A stretch of 64,000 nt of DNA, from assembly GCF_001540865.1 (NCBI RefSeq), contig NC_033624.1:671238-735237 (forward strand), given 5' to 3'. The notes under the pieces were generated by a model, which saw only the letters and a program-made list of their open reading frames with translations, did no database searches and was not told the DNA's origin. A program made the position numbers and the translations under genes. This stretch comes from Ananas comosus. Lineage: Eukaryota; Streptophyta; Magnoliopsida; Poales; Bromeliaceae. Numbering within the stretch: position 1 is the first letter of the stretch; each line of letters opens with the position of its first letter. Below, piece after piece: positions 1 through 9,756 of the stretch.

Positions 1-1
1 C

Positions 2-796
2 GACTTTGTCGAGTCGGACTTGATATTATTTGAGAACCAAATCCCTTTTTTCATCCTTGAGGAGCTGTTCAGCATCACCGTCGTCCCCGAGCTCGCGACC
101 GAAGGTGGAGGCCGAGAGCTCCTCAAAAACCTGGCATTGTTTTACCTCACTAGAGGAGCAGCAAAACAAGTGCCGGAAGGCTACAACGGGCCAATCTATC
201 ATCTCCTGCATTTGCTACATATATCGCTTTGCGTGCCGCCTCAAGTGCCGTCGCCCCTAGTGTTCATGCCGAGAAAGATGAAGTTGCTGTGGAGGGTAAT
301 GAGGAGGCGCTCCCGGGCTGCATCGGTGAGTTGGTTGCTGTGGAAAGTGATGCCTCCGGCGCGAGAGCTCCAAAGGCTCGGGGTGAGGTTCAAGCCGAAG
401 ATGACACACCAATTCGCCAACGTTACATTCGACGACCGAAATGGCACGTTAGAGATCCCTCCCTTGTCTTGTAGCCAGTTCCACCGGCGCTTGGCGAGCA
501 ATCTAGTGGCGATGGAGTTGGAACAAAGTTGGCCGTCGACGGAGCGACACTTCTGCAGCTACGCGATGTTCTTGAAGGAGCTTATCACCACGGAGGAGGA
601 CGTGGCGATGCTCGTCGACAGGAGGATTCTCGTATGCAGCGTGCAGGAAGGGTGGCGTGGGGTGCAGCACTTTGCCAGTCTCGCGAGGCTTAACCTTGGC
701 GGCGAGTATCAGCGCCATTTCGAAGAGCTGATCCGTGCAGTGAACAGATACTACGAGCACGCGAGCAAGGCTATGCGAGCCGTCTACTTCTGTTAA
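2..796 (+). CDS. DUF247 (UPF0481) protein, C-terminal part, cut by left window edge
   Basis: The frame is open from base 2 and reads into the DUF247 motif LILFENQIPFFILEELF, then LLHLLHISLCVPP, ARELQRLGVRFKP, NGTLEIPPLSCSQFHRRLASN and EEDVAMLVDRRI, in the order usual for this plant family (PF03140). The N-terminal half lies outside the window. The protein ends YYEHASKAMRAVYFC. The usual C-terminal basic stretch and membrane anchor are missing, unlike the intact relative at 4394-5713. This copy may therefore be truncated, or continue through an unseen exon or a damaged 3' end. DUF247 proteins are plant-specific, usually membrane-anchored and mostly of unknown biochemistry. In grasses, DUF247 genes at the S and Z loci are male self-incompatibility determinants. 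Family assignment is firm; function and intactness are not. Confidence 0.8.
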   Translation, partial: DFVESDLILFENQIPFFILEELFSITVVPELATEGGGRELLKNLALFYLTRGAAKQVPEGYNGPIYHLLHLLHISLCVPPQVPSPLVFMPRKMKLLWRVMRRRSRAASVSWLLWKVMPPARELQRLGVRFKPKMTHQFANVTFDDRNGTLEIPPLSCSQFHRRLASNLVAMELEQSWPSTERHFCSYAMFLKELITTEEDVAMLVDRRILVCSVQEGWRGVQHFASLARLNLGGEYQRHFEELIRAVNRYYEHASKAMRAVYFC

Positions 797-1169
797 TGAG
801 CCATGAATCGCCGAACTTAAGAAATTATCGCAAATGATTTTCTACAAAAGAGTGAAATAAATAGCGATCAATCATCATACGGTTGGAGAATGACCAATTC
901 GCTCGTCCGAAATATAGTTGCAATGCAGGGTTTCGCCTCATTTGGTTTGCTTAGTAATAAATAAGGAATTCGTTTGTTACTTCGTGTTTGAATAAATAGA
1001 TATATTATTTATGAATGTTTGCCATTGGACTCGGATCTACAAACACTGTATTGATTAAACATACATACATAAATTATGGAGACATCCCTCCTTTCACCAT
1101 CCAGATCAATTCAGCAGAATGGCTTTAGAATTACAACACGCGGGGGCACGCAAACACACACACAATGAC
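797..1169. other. Intergenic, nothing recognised
   Basis: AT-rich sequence downstream of the partial DUF247 gene. I see no coding motif, RNA gene or clear repeat in it. Confidence 0.5.
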
Positions 1170-1431
1170 CCAAAGCACATTCTATGGCTAAAGTGCATAC
1201 CCCATGCAGCTGCATTTCCTCCATCCTTTCAATTGCTTCTCCCCTAAATTATAGCTTGCACTACTGCAACACTCGGGAAAAGTAATCCTATCAGAGTAAT
1301 GTTTCTACACAAGCATGTTCTGTGATCACATCATTTCTTGTAGTTGTACAAAGAACCATTTGCAAAAAGCCCTTCATTTATCTAAATCAGAGGACAGGTG
1401 AAGAAAAGAAAATAACAAGGGAGTATATGGG
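1170..1431 (-). pseudogene. Duplicated tail (last codons and 3' UTR) of the At5g58100-like gene
   Basis: This stretch matches the end of the gene at 12675-23272. The string attached to that gene's stop (TCTAAATCAGCGGACGGGTG near 12669-12690) recurs here as TCTAAATCAGAGGACAGGTG near 1380-1400, followed by the same GAAGAAAAGAAAATAACAAG block. The shared GCTTCTCCCCTAAATTA and CAGAGTAATGTTTCTACACA blocks lie at about 1226 and 1291 here and about 12499 and 12573 in the real gene. About 150 bases near 12330-12470 have no counterpart here. Similarity stops inside the last exon, so this is a non-functional fragment on the same strand as the source gene. Confidence 0.75.
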
Positions 1432-1778
1432 ACCAAAACAAAGGGCCTGTTTGGGCCTGTTTCGATATCTGAACAAGTTGTACATTATACAGTATGAGGA
1501 TCTTCTTATATATATGATTACAATCAGCATATAGACATTGTTCAACAAACCACGTGCATGCTCGTTTATCATAAGCATAACGTTGTGAGCTTAAATATCT
1601 ATTTCTTTATCTCTTTGTAGCACTACATTGTACTTCAAGAAACCAAACTGAGAAAGAAAAACTGGTCTATCATAACTTTTTCATTTTAATCAGATCCTGT
1701 AAAATCAATTCTCAGATTGAATAACATAAAACCTGGCTAATGAATATATGAAACCTCTCTGCTCATCCTCTCATCAGC
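1432..1778. other. Intergenic, nothing recognised
   Basis: AT-rich sequence between two relics. No supported gene. Confidence 0.5.
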
Positions 1779-2072
1779 AGGAAGGAGGATGTGAGGGACT
1801 TTAAGATCAAAAAGAACAACGAGGATAATACAGAGCAGTCTCGCCGACCGACAGACTCTCAACCTCTTCGAGTCCCTCTCGCAGTGAGGCCTTCACCTGG
1901 TAATAGGAAAAAACTACATGAATATACTTCAATCTACTACAGGGAAACAAGGGTGAGAGTCTTCATTCACAAGCTTATCTAAAACAACTTCTGTTTCCTT
2001 TCGACCGCCGCTATGTCGGTTATTGTCTTCTTTGTTACCATTCTCCAAACCATTTTTAACTTTGCTCTCTAA
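1779..2072 (+). pseudogene. 3' relic of a DUF247 gene
   Basis: The bases align with the last ~290 bases of the intact DUF247 gene (about 5425-5700). Shared blocks include GGAGGA(T/C)GTGA, TCTTCGAGTCCCTCTC, CTACTACAGG, AAGGGTGAG(A/G)GTC and ACCATTCTCCAAACCAT. Reading along, one sees remnants of the EEDVKEL region, FFESLSP, the basic RRVRVLVHKFI stretch and the VIFFVTILQTIF membrane anchor. The frame is broken: an in-frame stop at about 1980 follows IHKLI and the anchor sits in another frame. The rest of the gene is gone. It is the third member of a tandem DUF247 cluster. Confidence 0.8.
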
Positions 2073-4393
2073 TTTTTAATACTTTTAATTAGATTCTGAT
2101 ATTAATTAGGTTTTCAATAAAATCCCTATTTGCATTATCAAATATAGCACATAGCACTTATGATAGAGTAAATCTTAGTTATATGGAAATATGAAAATCT
2201 TCTGACTCTCTGAAACCTTTTGAAAACGCTAATTAAGTTGTAATTACCATGCAATCCTTATACTTAAATTAATCAGATGAAAAAAGAGGTTACCTCTTTC
2301 TTTCGTAAAGTGCTAATCCTTTCCTTTGGAATTTCTTTGACTAACTGCTTTAATTAGCTTATGATTCACTTGGCCTTCAGAGGTATATCTTTTCCTTTTC
2401 TTCTTTCATCAGAAGAATAAAACTTTATTTTTATTTTTTTCTTTTTCCCTTTTCTTTAGTTGAGATGCTCGTACTTTTTGTGCAATTTCTTTGATATTCG
2501 TGTTGAATGTATTCACCATCACATATTGTTAAACAATCCCAGTGTGCATGTCATTTAAAAACCATAGTACCTTACCATGAACTGAGAATTTATTAGATAT
2601 AAGATATGTAGTTCTTTCTCTCAATTAAATTGCCATGTATTTGTCATCTTTGATGATGCTGTTGTTATCAAATGTATGATCAGTTGCAGTACTCGACCAA
2701 TCTTTTCTGGTTAACGTTTGCTGGCTTAACAAGTTGCTGATTAATTCTAGCTCTGAAGAGTTCGTGCTTTGAGGTGCTTATTTGCTAAACATTAAGCAGT
2801 GCAATGATAGATAAAATGCTAGCGAGAAGCCAGTTGGGTAGCAGATGTGGGCACAGACATGATCAGAAGGAGAAACTGTTAAGAAAACTCATCTTTCCAT
2901 TGAGTTCATAATCTCACAGATCACCAAATTGTTTAATCAACTCCCCTGTGATCTTTCAACAGCATCTCTTGAACTGCTCCAAATTGATGTCAGAAGATAA
3001 AAGTTTTTCAGGATAGTAATGCAGTCTAATTCTTGTTATCTTCTAACTCGTTGTTTTCTGTGTCGGTGCAAGGAACAATTTTACAGGAGTATCTGGAGAG
3101 TTAGCTGTGAAGCTGTCCGAAAGCGTCAAATAGAGTTGCCTTGTGAAGTTGTAAAAGCAAGAAGAGAAATGCTCCAATACACCAACTCATTTAAATCTAA
3201 CCGTTTATTTTTTGAGGATATGATTGACTTTTAAACATTAATAACCTACTCAAAAGGTTACCAATTAAAATCAATTGTAAGGACGATATTGGAAAATACA
3301 TACTAATCAAATACCAAATTAAAAGTTTCCAATACTTTGTTTCCTTATTTGATTTTGTTACTTACCAAATTAGATAGTAGCTAATTTTATAAGTAACTAA
3401 CCACAAAATTAAAATTTAACTTGAATTTTAAATTTATATTTATTATAGTATAAATTAAATTTTAAATGAGTAACAAATTTTAAATTCAAATTGTTAATTC
3501 AATATTAAAGTAACATAAAAGTTCAAAAATATTAATCTATTTAAAATTCGAGCTAGTTTAAATTACACTATACTTATAAACCCAACTTTTCTTAATTCAA
3601 TATTGAAACAGCATTAAAGTTCAAAAATATTAATCAAATTTAAAATTTAAATTTGGATCTAATTTGAATCTCGATGGCTCTATTAGCTCGATCTATTAGT
3701 TTGATTTTTTAGATTTGAATTATTCTTGTTATATTAGTTAAAGTTTTATTAAATTTAATAACTCCGTTGATTGTCAATTGTTCTAATTCATTTTTTTAAA
3801 ATTATTAGATTTGATAAAAAAAAACTATAAATTCAATAAAATCTCCTTTTTAACAATACTACTTTGTTTTAAAAATTAAAATTAAGGGCTCATTCCAAAA
3901 GAATTTAAAAGTTGAGGGTGCTCTTTCTTAGCTGTTTATAGTTGAAGGGTTCATTGGAAATTTTCATGAGGCGTAGCCAAATAGTAATGCTTGACTCGAT
4001 CTCATAAATGGCAAAAGTCCAAAATTATCCTCACAAATATAGCATAAAGTGAATTCTTAATGACCAAAAGGCTCAAATAGCCGGTCACCGAGTTTGCCTT
4101 ACTAAATCATAGCCGTTTACTCTGGTAAATTAATGGACATGATTAAAGTGGTGTATAGGAGAATCGCTCAAGCAAGAATACTAGCCTGAGGATTTCTTTC
4201 CTAATCTCTACCTCTCTCTTGCTGTGAAGTATCTTTTGTTGAGTATAACTATCATAAAAATGACATTCTTTGGAAGCTTGAGTTTTAAGAAGACAACGGT
4301 TGCTTCACACTTTTCTTTCTTTCTTTTCTTTGTTTCACATGGTCCGTCACATTGAAGCTCTTGCCGCCAGAAGTTACATTTTAAGAAGTTCAG
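2073..4393. other. Intergenic, AT-rich, no supported gene
   Basis: The right half (about 3240-3960) is extremely AT-rich with degenerate repeats of AATTTAAAATT type. A 71-codon open frame at 3019-3234 has no signal peptide or family motif, so I do not call it a gene. The stretch just before 4394 may be the promoter of the intact DUF247 gene, but I see no convincing TATA box. Confidence 0.5.
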
Positions 4394-5713
4394 ATGGGAG
4401 ACGATTACGGAGATTCAAGTGTACAAACGACCAACTTGGCTATGGCTTTCGTCGATCAAACTACAGCAGAATGCAGTGTGCTTGTTTCTACGATGAAGGA
4501 GATCAATGAGAAGGTACGAGCAGAGACTGAATTGCGCAAGACCCTCATACAAAAGGTCCCCGATCCTCTTCGAAGTATCGAGAATGGCGCCGAGTACTTC
4601 AACCCCAAAATAGTGGCGATTGGCCCCTACCACCGAGGCGATCCACAAGTGCAGCCAATGGAAGAGATCAAGAAGGCGGCCGCTTGTGACTTCTGCAATA
4701 GCCCAAGCCACTCCGCCGAAGAGTTTTACACAAAAGTTGGGGAAGTCGCCGGCGAGGCTCGGAGTTGCTATGCGGACCGATTTGAGGACATGATCAGTGA
4801 AAAGGAGTTCACCGACATGATGTTCTTTGATGGCTGCTTCCTGTTGGAGTTCATTTCTCGTGACTCTCGGCCTTCTTCGTTCCTCAAAAGATGGATGACC
4901 ACCCGTGACTACCGGTATAACCTGATCTTCAGGGACTTGATGTTGTTAGAGAACCAGATTCCGTGGGTGGTGCTAGAGGCCCTCATGAGTTTGAGGCCCG
5001 TACCCATTAATGAATTTATCCAACTTTTTCCCGTTACCGCGGATGTCGACTTCAATGGCCTGCTCACCAAGGGCGAGGGTAGCGGCCATAAGCCCTGCCA
5101 CCTATTGGACCTCGTGCATGAGAGATACCTCGGCCCCAAGATGGAGCAGAAAGACAAAAATGTGGCGTCTGGTATGTCGTTCTTCAGCTCTGCCACGGAC
5201 CTCGCGGAGGTTGGTGTTCGAATCCGTGCCAGCAAAACGTTCCACTTCCGGGATATTAGCTTCCACAGGGACTTGCTCTTCGGGCGGCTGTCCCTCCCCC
5301 CGATCGTAATCGATGATCTGACCCCGGTCCTCATAGCGAACATGGTGGCGTTCGAATGGTGCACTGTGGACGAGTCTGACTACGGGGTTGGCTCTTACCT
5401 CTCCCTGCTGGCTCTCCTCATGAGCGGGGAGGAGGACGTGAAGGAGCTGAGATCAAAGATGATAATGCGTAGCCTTCTCAGCGACCGCCGGACCCTTGAC
5501 TTCTTCGAGTCCCTCTCCCCCCACCTACTACCTGGCGACAGCTACACGCACGTGCTTGTGTGCCTCAACGACTACTACAGGAAGAGAAGGGTGAGGGTCC
5601 TCGTTCACAAGTTCATCTACAAAAACTTCAAATTCATTTTGGCTGCTACATCGGCTGTTATCTTCTTCGTCACCATTCTCCAAACCATCTTCACCGTTTA
5701 TCCTCGCAAATGA
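4394..5713 (+). CDS. DUF247 (UPF0481) membrane protein, intact, single exon
   Basis: One uninterrupted 439-codon frame, a normal length for the family. DUF247 begins near residue 50 (KTLIQKVPDPLRSIENG, then YFNPKIVAIGPYHRG) and continues through MMFFDGCFLLEFI, LIFRDLMLLENQIPWVVLEAL, HLLDLVHERYLGP, VRIRASKTFHFRDISF, LLFGRLSLPPIVIDD and SGEEDVKELRS. Near residue 410 a basic stretch (KRRVRVLVHKFIYKNFK) precedes one hydrophobic helix (FILAATSAVIFFVTILQTIF), so the protein is probably C-terminally anchored with the domain in the cytoplasm. The first ATG gives a leader of about 50 residues without a signal peptide. The 3' part is the source-like match of the relic at 1779-2072. Related grass genes act in self-incompatibility, but this copy could equally be one of the many DUF247 genes of unknown role. 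Confidence 0.9.
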   Translation: MGDDYGDSSVQTTNLAMAFVDQTTAECSVLVSTMKEINEKVRAETELRKTLIQKVPDPLRSIENGAEYFNPKIVAIGPYHRGDPQVQPMEEIKKAAACDFCNSPSHSAEEFYTKVGEVAGEARSCYADRFEDMISEKEFTDMMFFDGCFLLEFISRDSRPSSFLKRWMTTRDYRYNLIFRDLMLLENQIPWVVLEALMSLRPVPINEFIQLFPVTADVDFNGLLTKGEGSGHKPCHLLDLVHERYLGPKMEQKDKNVASGMSFFSSATDLAEVGVRIRASKTFHFRDISFHRDLLFGRLSLPPIVIDDLTPVLIANMVAFEWCTVDESDYGVGSYLSLLALLMSGEEDVKELRSKMIMRSLLSDRRTLDFFESLSPHLLPGDSYTHVLVCLNDYYRKRRVRVLVHKFIYKNFKFILAATSAVIFFVTILQTIFTVYPRK

Positions 5714-5799
5714 TCGGTCGATCATAAGCACGTGCGCGCGCACGCACAAGTTAATTAATTGTAAGCTATATAATCAAGGATCTACGTACCCACTACTGC

Positions 5800-5941
5800 A
5801 CTCTTTGCTTTGCTTTGCTTTGCTTGCATCGGTTGAAAACCAATAATAATTTCCCTCTCCTCTCCTCTCCTCTCCTCTCCTCTCCAGGTGTGTGATTCCC
5901 GGTGCAACCTCTTGCCTGCTTGCTTGCTTGCTTGCTTGCGT
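5800..5941. repeat. Three adjacent microsatellites: CTTTG, CTCTC and TTGC units
   Basis: Pure short tandem arrays follow one another 3' of the DUF247 gene: about four TTTGC units at 5804-5825, about seven CTCTC-type units at 5850-5886, and six TTGC units at 5916-5940. They may lie in the 3' UTR. Confidence 0.85.
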
Positions 5942-6169
5942 ATGTAAAATAAATAGATAAATACACAAACTGTTGTTCTGTTTTATTTTTTTAATATCTT
6001 ACTCGCGTGTGTGATTGATGTAAGAAGACAATTTCCCATGGAACAGCTTTCTTAATTGTGTAACATTGCGGTTTCACTATAATCTTTTAACTATACTATT
6101 TGACACATTCTGCAAGACCCACGTGGCATACCTCTCCGTTCTCCGTTCCACGTGGCGACAGGCCTCTTA

Positions 6170-6415
6170 CCCAACTCTACAACTGTCTCTCTCTCTCTCT
6201 CTCTTTTCCCTACTCTTCTAAGGCAGTCTCTCTCTTCAACTACCACACTTTCTCTCTCTCTCTCTCTTCCCTCCCCGATCAGGCGGTGCTCCTCTCCCTC
6301 TCTCCTACCCTCTCTTTCTCTCTTCCCCTCTCTCTCTTTCTCTGTCTTTCTCTCTTTCTCTCTCTTTCTTTGTCTTTCTCTCTCTTTCTCTCTCTATTTT
6401 TTTTTCTCTCTCTAC
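6170..6415 (+). repeat. Pyrimidine-rich repeat unit, diverged copy 1 of 4
   Basis: CT-rich low-complexity DNA with the same internal order of landmarks as the units near 7690, 8630 and 9993: CTACAACTG, CCCTACTCTTCTA, TCAACTACCACACT, CTTCCCTCCCC, GCTCCTCTCCCTCTCTC and CTACCCTCTCTTTCTCTCTTCCCCTC. Ser/Leu-rich open frames here come from composition and are not genes. Confidence 0.75.
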
Positions 6416-6450
6416 AAAATTCATGCCATCCCACTCATACCCCCTTCAAA

Positions 6451-6462
6451 GCTCTATAAATA
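6451..6462 (+). promoter_or_regulatory. TATA box candidate (CTCTATAAATAG)
   Basis: A near-consensus plant TATA box follows a CT-rich stretch (the Y-patch/TATA layout common in plant promoters) and precedes the GC-rich stretch at 6640-6920. No certain gene follows, so it may be a captured promoter fragment. Confidence 0.45.
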
Positions 6463-6589
6463 GCTCAGAGTAGGCGATCGGAGGGGGGGCGGTGCGAGAG
6501 CGGATCGTTCACACTCAGTTGCACATTACATTAAAAAAAATAAAAAAATTAAAAATTAAAAAAAAAGTGAAGAAGAAGGAGATGAGAGC

Positions 6590-6591
<2 letters not shown>

Positions 6592-6636
<45 letters not shown>
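6592..6636. repeat. (AT)n followed by (AGTT)n microsatellite
   Basis: About ten AT units run directly into six AGTT/TTAG units. Confidence 0.85.
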
Positions 6637-6637
<1 letters not shown>

Positions 6638-6639
6638 AC

Positions 6640-6920
6640 AGAGGCGAGCTGCCGCCGCCGTCGTGGCGTCCCCACGTCCGCCGTCGCCGCCGCCGTGTCC
6701 CCCACGTCCGCCGCTGCTGCTGCCACGTACCCTGCCGCCGCCACCCAAGCCGCTATCAGCCATCGCCGCTGCCGCATCCCCCGCCGTTTCCGCTCAGGCC
6801 GCTAAGCCCAAGCCGAACGCAGCCCGAGCCGCTCGACCCGCTGCCGCCGCTGTGTCCATCGTCAACGACCCAAGCCTCCACCCGCTCGACCCGCTGCCAC
6901 CCGAGCCTCCATCACTGTGA
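6640..6920 (+). other. GC-rich Ala/Pro-codon stretch, unrecognised
   Basis: CCG/GCC-rich DNA open on the plus strand as an Ala/Pro-rich peptide (from about 6663 to the stop at 6918), but without an ATG start. The upstream ATG at 6580 runs into a stop within the AT repeat. No protein family is recognisable. With the TATA box at 6451 it could be a gene start or gene fragment carried by a transposon. A (CT)n run follows at about 6955-6978. Confidence 0.3.
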
Positions 6921-7274
6921 AAGACTTCAAGCCCCTTCTCCTTAATTTCGTGCGCTCTCTCTCTCTCTCTCTCTCTCTTGCCGCAACGCGGCCCGAGGGG
7001 GTGCGGGGGAAGCTTCTGGCGCGAGACAAAAAAATATCTTCTCCTCGGGGGGATCTCGGCCGTCCGTTTGATCCTGCGGCGGAGACTTGCTTTCCAAGCA
7101 TAGTCACGCGCGGTGAGATCACCGCGTCGCGTTCTAGGTCGGACTAGGGGTCGAGACTCGAGACCGGGTCGGAAACGTGCTCCGCCGTTTTAATTAGAAC
7201 GTCACCAGGATACGAATTAGCTTAATTTGGACCGCGACTTAACTCGAGCTTCTTAGAATGGTCCGATTGCGATG

Positions 7275-8108
7275 CCCCTAAATCTTGAAACTTCTAAATA
7301 ATAATAATGGCAAAAATATTAAAAAAGAATTTATAAATATCCACTGACTTTTAAAATTTTATATTTTATTTTTTAAAAATTTTAAAAATATTTTTAAAAA
7401 TTATGCTGCTAATTGGAAAAAAGAATAGTCGAATTATTCTTATACTTGCTCTAGAAAATAAATAAATAAATATATATATATATATTATATATATAATGTT
7501 TTAATATATTTTTATTGTTTTAAAAGAATTTTTTGGTATAAATTATATGAAATAGATGAAACCATAAAAAAAAAGTCTGGCAGAAGAGGGTTAAGTGCAT
7601 TAACTTGAAACTTTGAGAGATAAAATATAAATTTTTGAAAAATCAAAATGCATGTTTATATGTTCGGAAATCTTGGGCTTTCACACTTTTCTACAACCGG
7701 CTCTCTCTCTCTTCCCTATTCTTCTAGAGTTGTCTCTCTCTCTCTCCAACTACCGCACTCTCTCTCTCTCTCTCTTCCCTCTCCCATCTGGCGCTGCTCC
7801 TCTCCCTCTCTCTACCCTCTCTTTCTCTCTCTTCCCCTCTCTCTCTCTTTCTCTCTTTCTTTCTCTCTTTCTCTCTCTATTTCTCTCTTTCTCTCTCTTA
7901 TCTAATCATTAATTTGAAATCAGTTCTTCAACTTTAGTTTTTTAATTAAAAAAATTTATTTACAGAATGACCATATATAAATTTTAGTAAAATTTTAAAT
8001 AAAAATATTAAAATAATTCAACCCTATAAATATTAAAAGTTAAAAAAATATTAATTAACAAATTATTTTTTTAATGTATATAAGACTATTTTATAATTTT
8101 TTCTTACA
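7275..8108 (+). repeat. Long repeat unit, copy 2 (AT-rich half plus pyrimidine-rich half)
   Basis: It begins GCCCCTAAATCTTGAAACTT and continues through an AT-rich half and the CT-rich block (7690-7900) to CTTACA at the gap edge. It is nearly identical to 8208-8913, and its right half (from GGCGCTGCTCC) is nearly identical to 9993-10316. Confidence 0.85.
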
Positions 8109-8207
8109 NNNNNNNNNNNNNNNNNNNNNNNNNNNNNNNNNNNNNNNNNNNNNNNNNNNNNNNNNNNNNNNNNNNNNNNNNNNNNNNNNNNNNNNNNNNN
8201 NNNNNNN
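8109..8207. other. Assembly gap (99 N)
   Basis: A run of N lies between two near-identical repeat copies, so the true copy number is uncertain. Confidence 0.99.
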
Positions 8208-8666
8208 TGCCCCTAAATCTTGAAACTTATAAATAATAATAATGGCTAAAATATTAAAAAAGAATTTATAAATATCCACTGACTTTTAAAATTTTATATT
8301 TTATTTTCTTAAAATTTTAAAAATATTTTTAAAAATTATGCCGCTAATTGGAAAAAAGAAATAGTCAAATTATTCTTATATACTTGCTCTAGAAAATAAA
8401 TAAATAAATAAATATATAAATATATATATATATAATGTTTTAATATATTTTTATTATTTTAAAAGAATTTTTTGGTATAAATTATATGAAATAGATGAAA
8501 CAATAAAAAAAAGTCTGGCAGAAGAGGGTTAAGTGCATTAATTTGAAACATTGAGAGATAAAAATATAAATTTTTGAAAAATCAAAATGCATGTTTATAT
8601 GTTTGGAAATCTTGGGCTTTCACACTTTTCTACAACTGGCTCTCTCTCTCTTCCCTATTCTTCTAC

Positions 8667-8701
<35 letters not shown>

Positions 8702-8913
8702 CTCCCCCATCTGGCGCTACTCCTCTCCCTCTCTCTACCCTCTCTTTTTCTCTCTTCCTCTCTCTCACTTTCTCTCTTTCTTTCTCTCTTTCTCTCTCTT
8801 CCTCTCTCTCTATTTCTCTCTTTCTCTCTCTTATCTAATCATTAATTTAAAATCAGTTCTGCAACTTTAGTTTTTTAATTAAAAAAAATTATTTACAGAA
8901 TGACCATATATAA
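8208..8913 (+). repeat. Long repeat unit, copy 3
   Basis: It begins TGCCCCTAAATCTTGAAACTT as in copy 2 and runs through the same AT-rich half and CT-rich block (8633-8833) to ACCATATATAAATTT. There it switches abruptly to the CACTA-associated sequence. Confidence 0.85.
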
Positions 8914-9228
8914 ATTTGGCCAATTTGCATAAAAAATTCACTTATTTTGGGCTTTTGCAAAATCGGGCCACATTTTTCGTTTTTGCAAATTCGGTCCGCT
9001 TTTTCAGCAAACTGACCAAAATACCCTTATTACTTTTCTCTTTCCTCTTTCTCTCTTCTTTTCGTTCTCTCGTTCTTTTTTTTTTCCGCCGGAAAAAAAA
9101 AAGCGAAGGCCAGGCGGAGCAATTTTTTCTTCTCTTTTTCTTTTTCTTCTTCTTCTTCCTCCTGCTGGAGCACCTTTTTTTTTTCCCCTCTTCTTTTCTT
9201 CTTCTTCTTCTTCTTCTTCCCTCCTAGT

Positions 9229-9582
9229 GACCGGCTGTTCGAGTCCTGGCTCCACCCAGCCCAGTACCGCACCCGCCTCTGCAAGAACGAGACCGGCTGC
9301 GCCCGCCGCGTCTGCTTCTTCGCCCACAAGCCCGACGAGCTCCACGCCGTCAACCCCTCCCTCGCCTCCGTCTCCGCCGGCCTCGCCCTCCCCTCCCCTC
9401 GCTCCTCTAACGACGCCGCCGCCGCCGCCGCCCGCATCCTCTTCCAGCAGCAGCAGCAGACCCTGCCGCCGCCGTCGTCGTCATCTCCCTCCTCGTGCTG
9501 CGCCCGGCGGAGCTCCACCCGCAGCTCCGCTCCGCGGGCCGCGTGCACCGTTAATGGTGTAATTACACCATTACACCACTAA
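9229..9582 (+). pseudogene. Captured fragment of an arginine-rich tandem CCCH zinc-finger gene
   Basis: The frame starting at 9229 reads DRLFESWLHPAQYRTRLC, then KNETGCARRVCFFAHKPDEL, then a Ser/Ala-rich tail with PSPRS and poly-Gln. The spacing C-X5-C-X4-C-X3-H is that of the second finger of plant RR-type tandem CCCH proteins (TZF family), and the flanking HPAQYRTR and FFAHK are family signatures. The first finger, the ankyrin region and any start codon are missing. Upstream is a polypyrimidine tract ending in TAG. Downstream the frame runs into the TGGTGTAAT array and stops at 9580-9582. It is a gene fragment inside a transposon, not a working gene. Confidence 0.75.
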
Positions 9583-9756
9583 TGGTGTAATGGTGTAATT
9601 TCACCATTAATGGTGTAACCATTACACCATTAATGGTGTAATTACACCATTAAACCGGTGTAATAGTGTAATTACACCATTAATGGTATAATGGTGCACC
9701 ATTACACCATGAAATTACACCATTAATGGTGTAATGGTGCACCATTACACTATGAA
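9550..9756. repeat. Inverted-repeat array built from ATGGTGTAAT / ATTACACCAT
   Basis: About 200 bases made almost wholly of a 10-base motif alternating with its reverse complement, for example TTAATGGTGTAATTACACCA, with slight variants such as GGTGCACC. It should fold into many hairpins. It lies about 240-440 bases inside the CACTA-like terminus, where CACTA elements carry subterminal transposase-binding repeats. Confidence 0.9.

Noticed and set aside
3019..3234. 71-codon Cys-containing frame between DUF247 copies, considered as a small HPS10-like secreted partner
   Set aside because: No signal peptide, no regular cysteine spacing and no codon-usage support. It lies in AT-rich intergenic DNA.
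4909..5364. 151-codon minus-strand frame across the DUF247 gene
   Set aside because: A shadow of the coding strand, which carries all family motifs.
6100..6463. Two overlapping Ser/Leu-rich open frames of over 100 codons
   Set aside because: They are translations of a CT repeat, equally open in several frames. The same happens near 7650 and 8590.
6663..6920. Ala/Pro-rich 85-codon frame
   Set aside because: No ATG start and only low-complexity residues. Kept as an unrecognised GC-rich stretch, not a gene.
9030..9548. 172-codon minus-strand frame, Lys/Glu-rich
   Set aside because: A shadow of the polypyrimidine tract and of the CCCH fragment on the plus strand.
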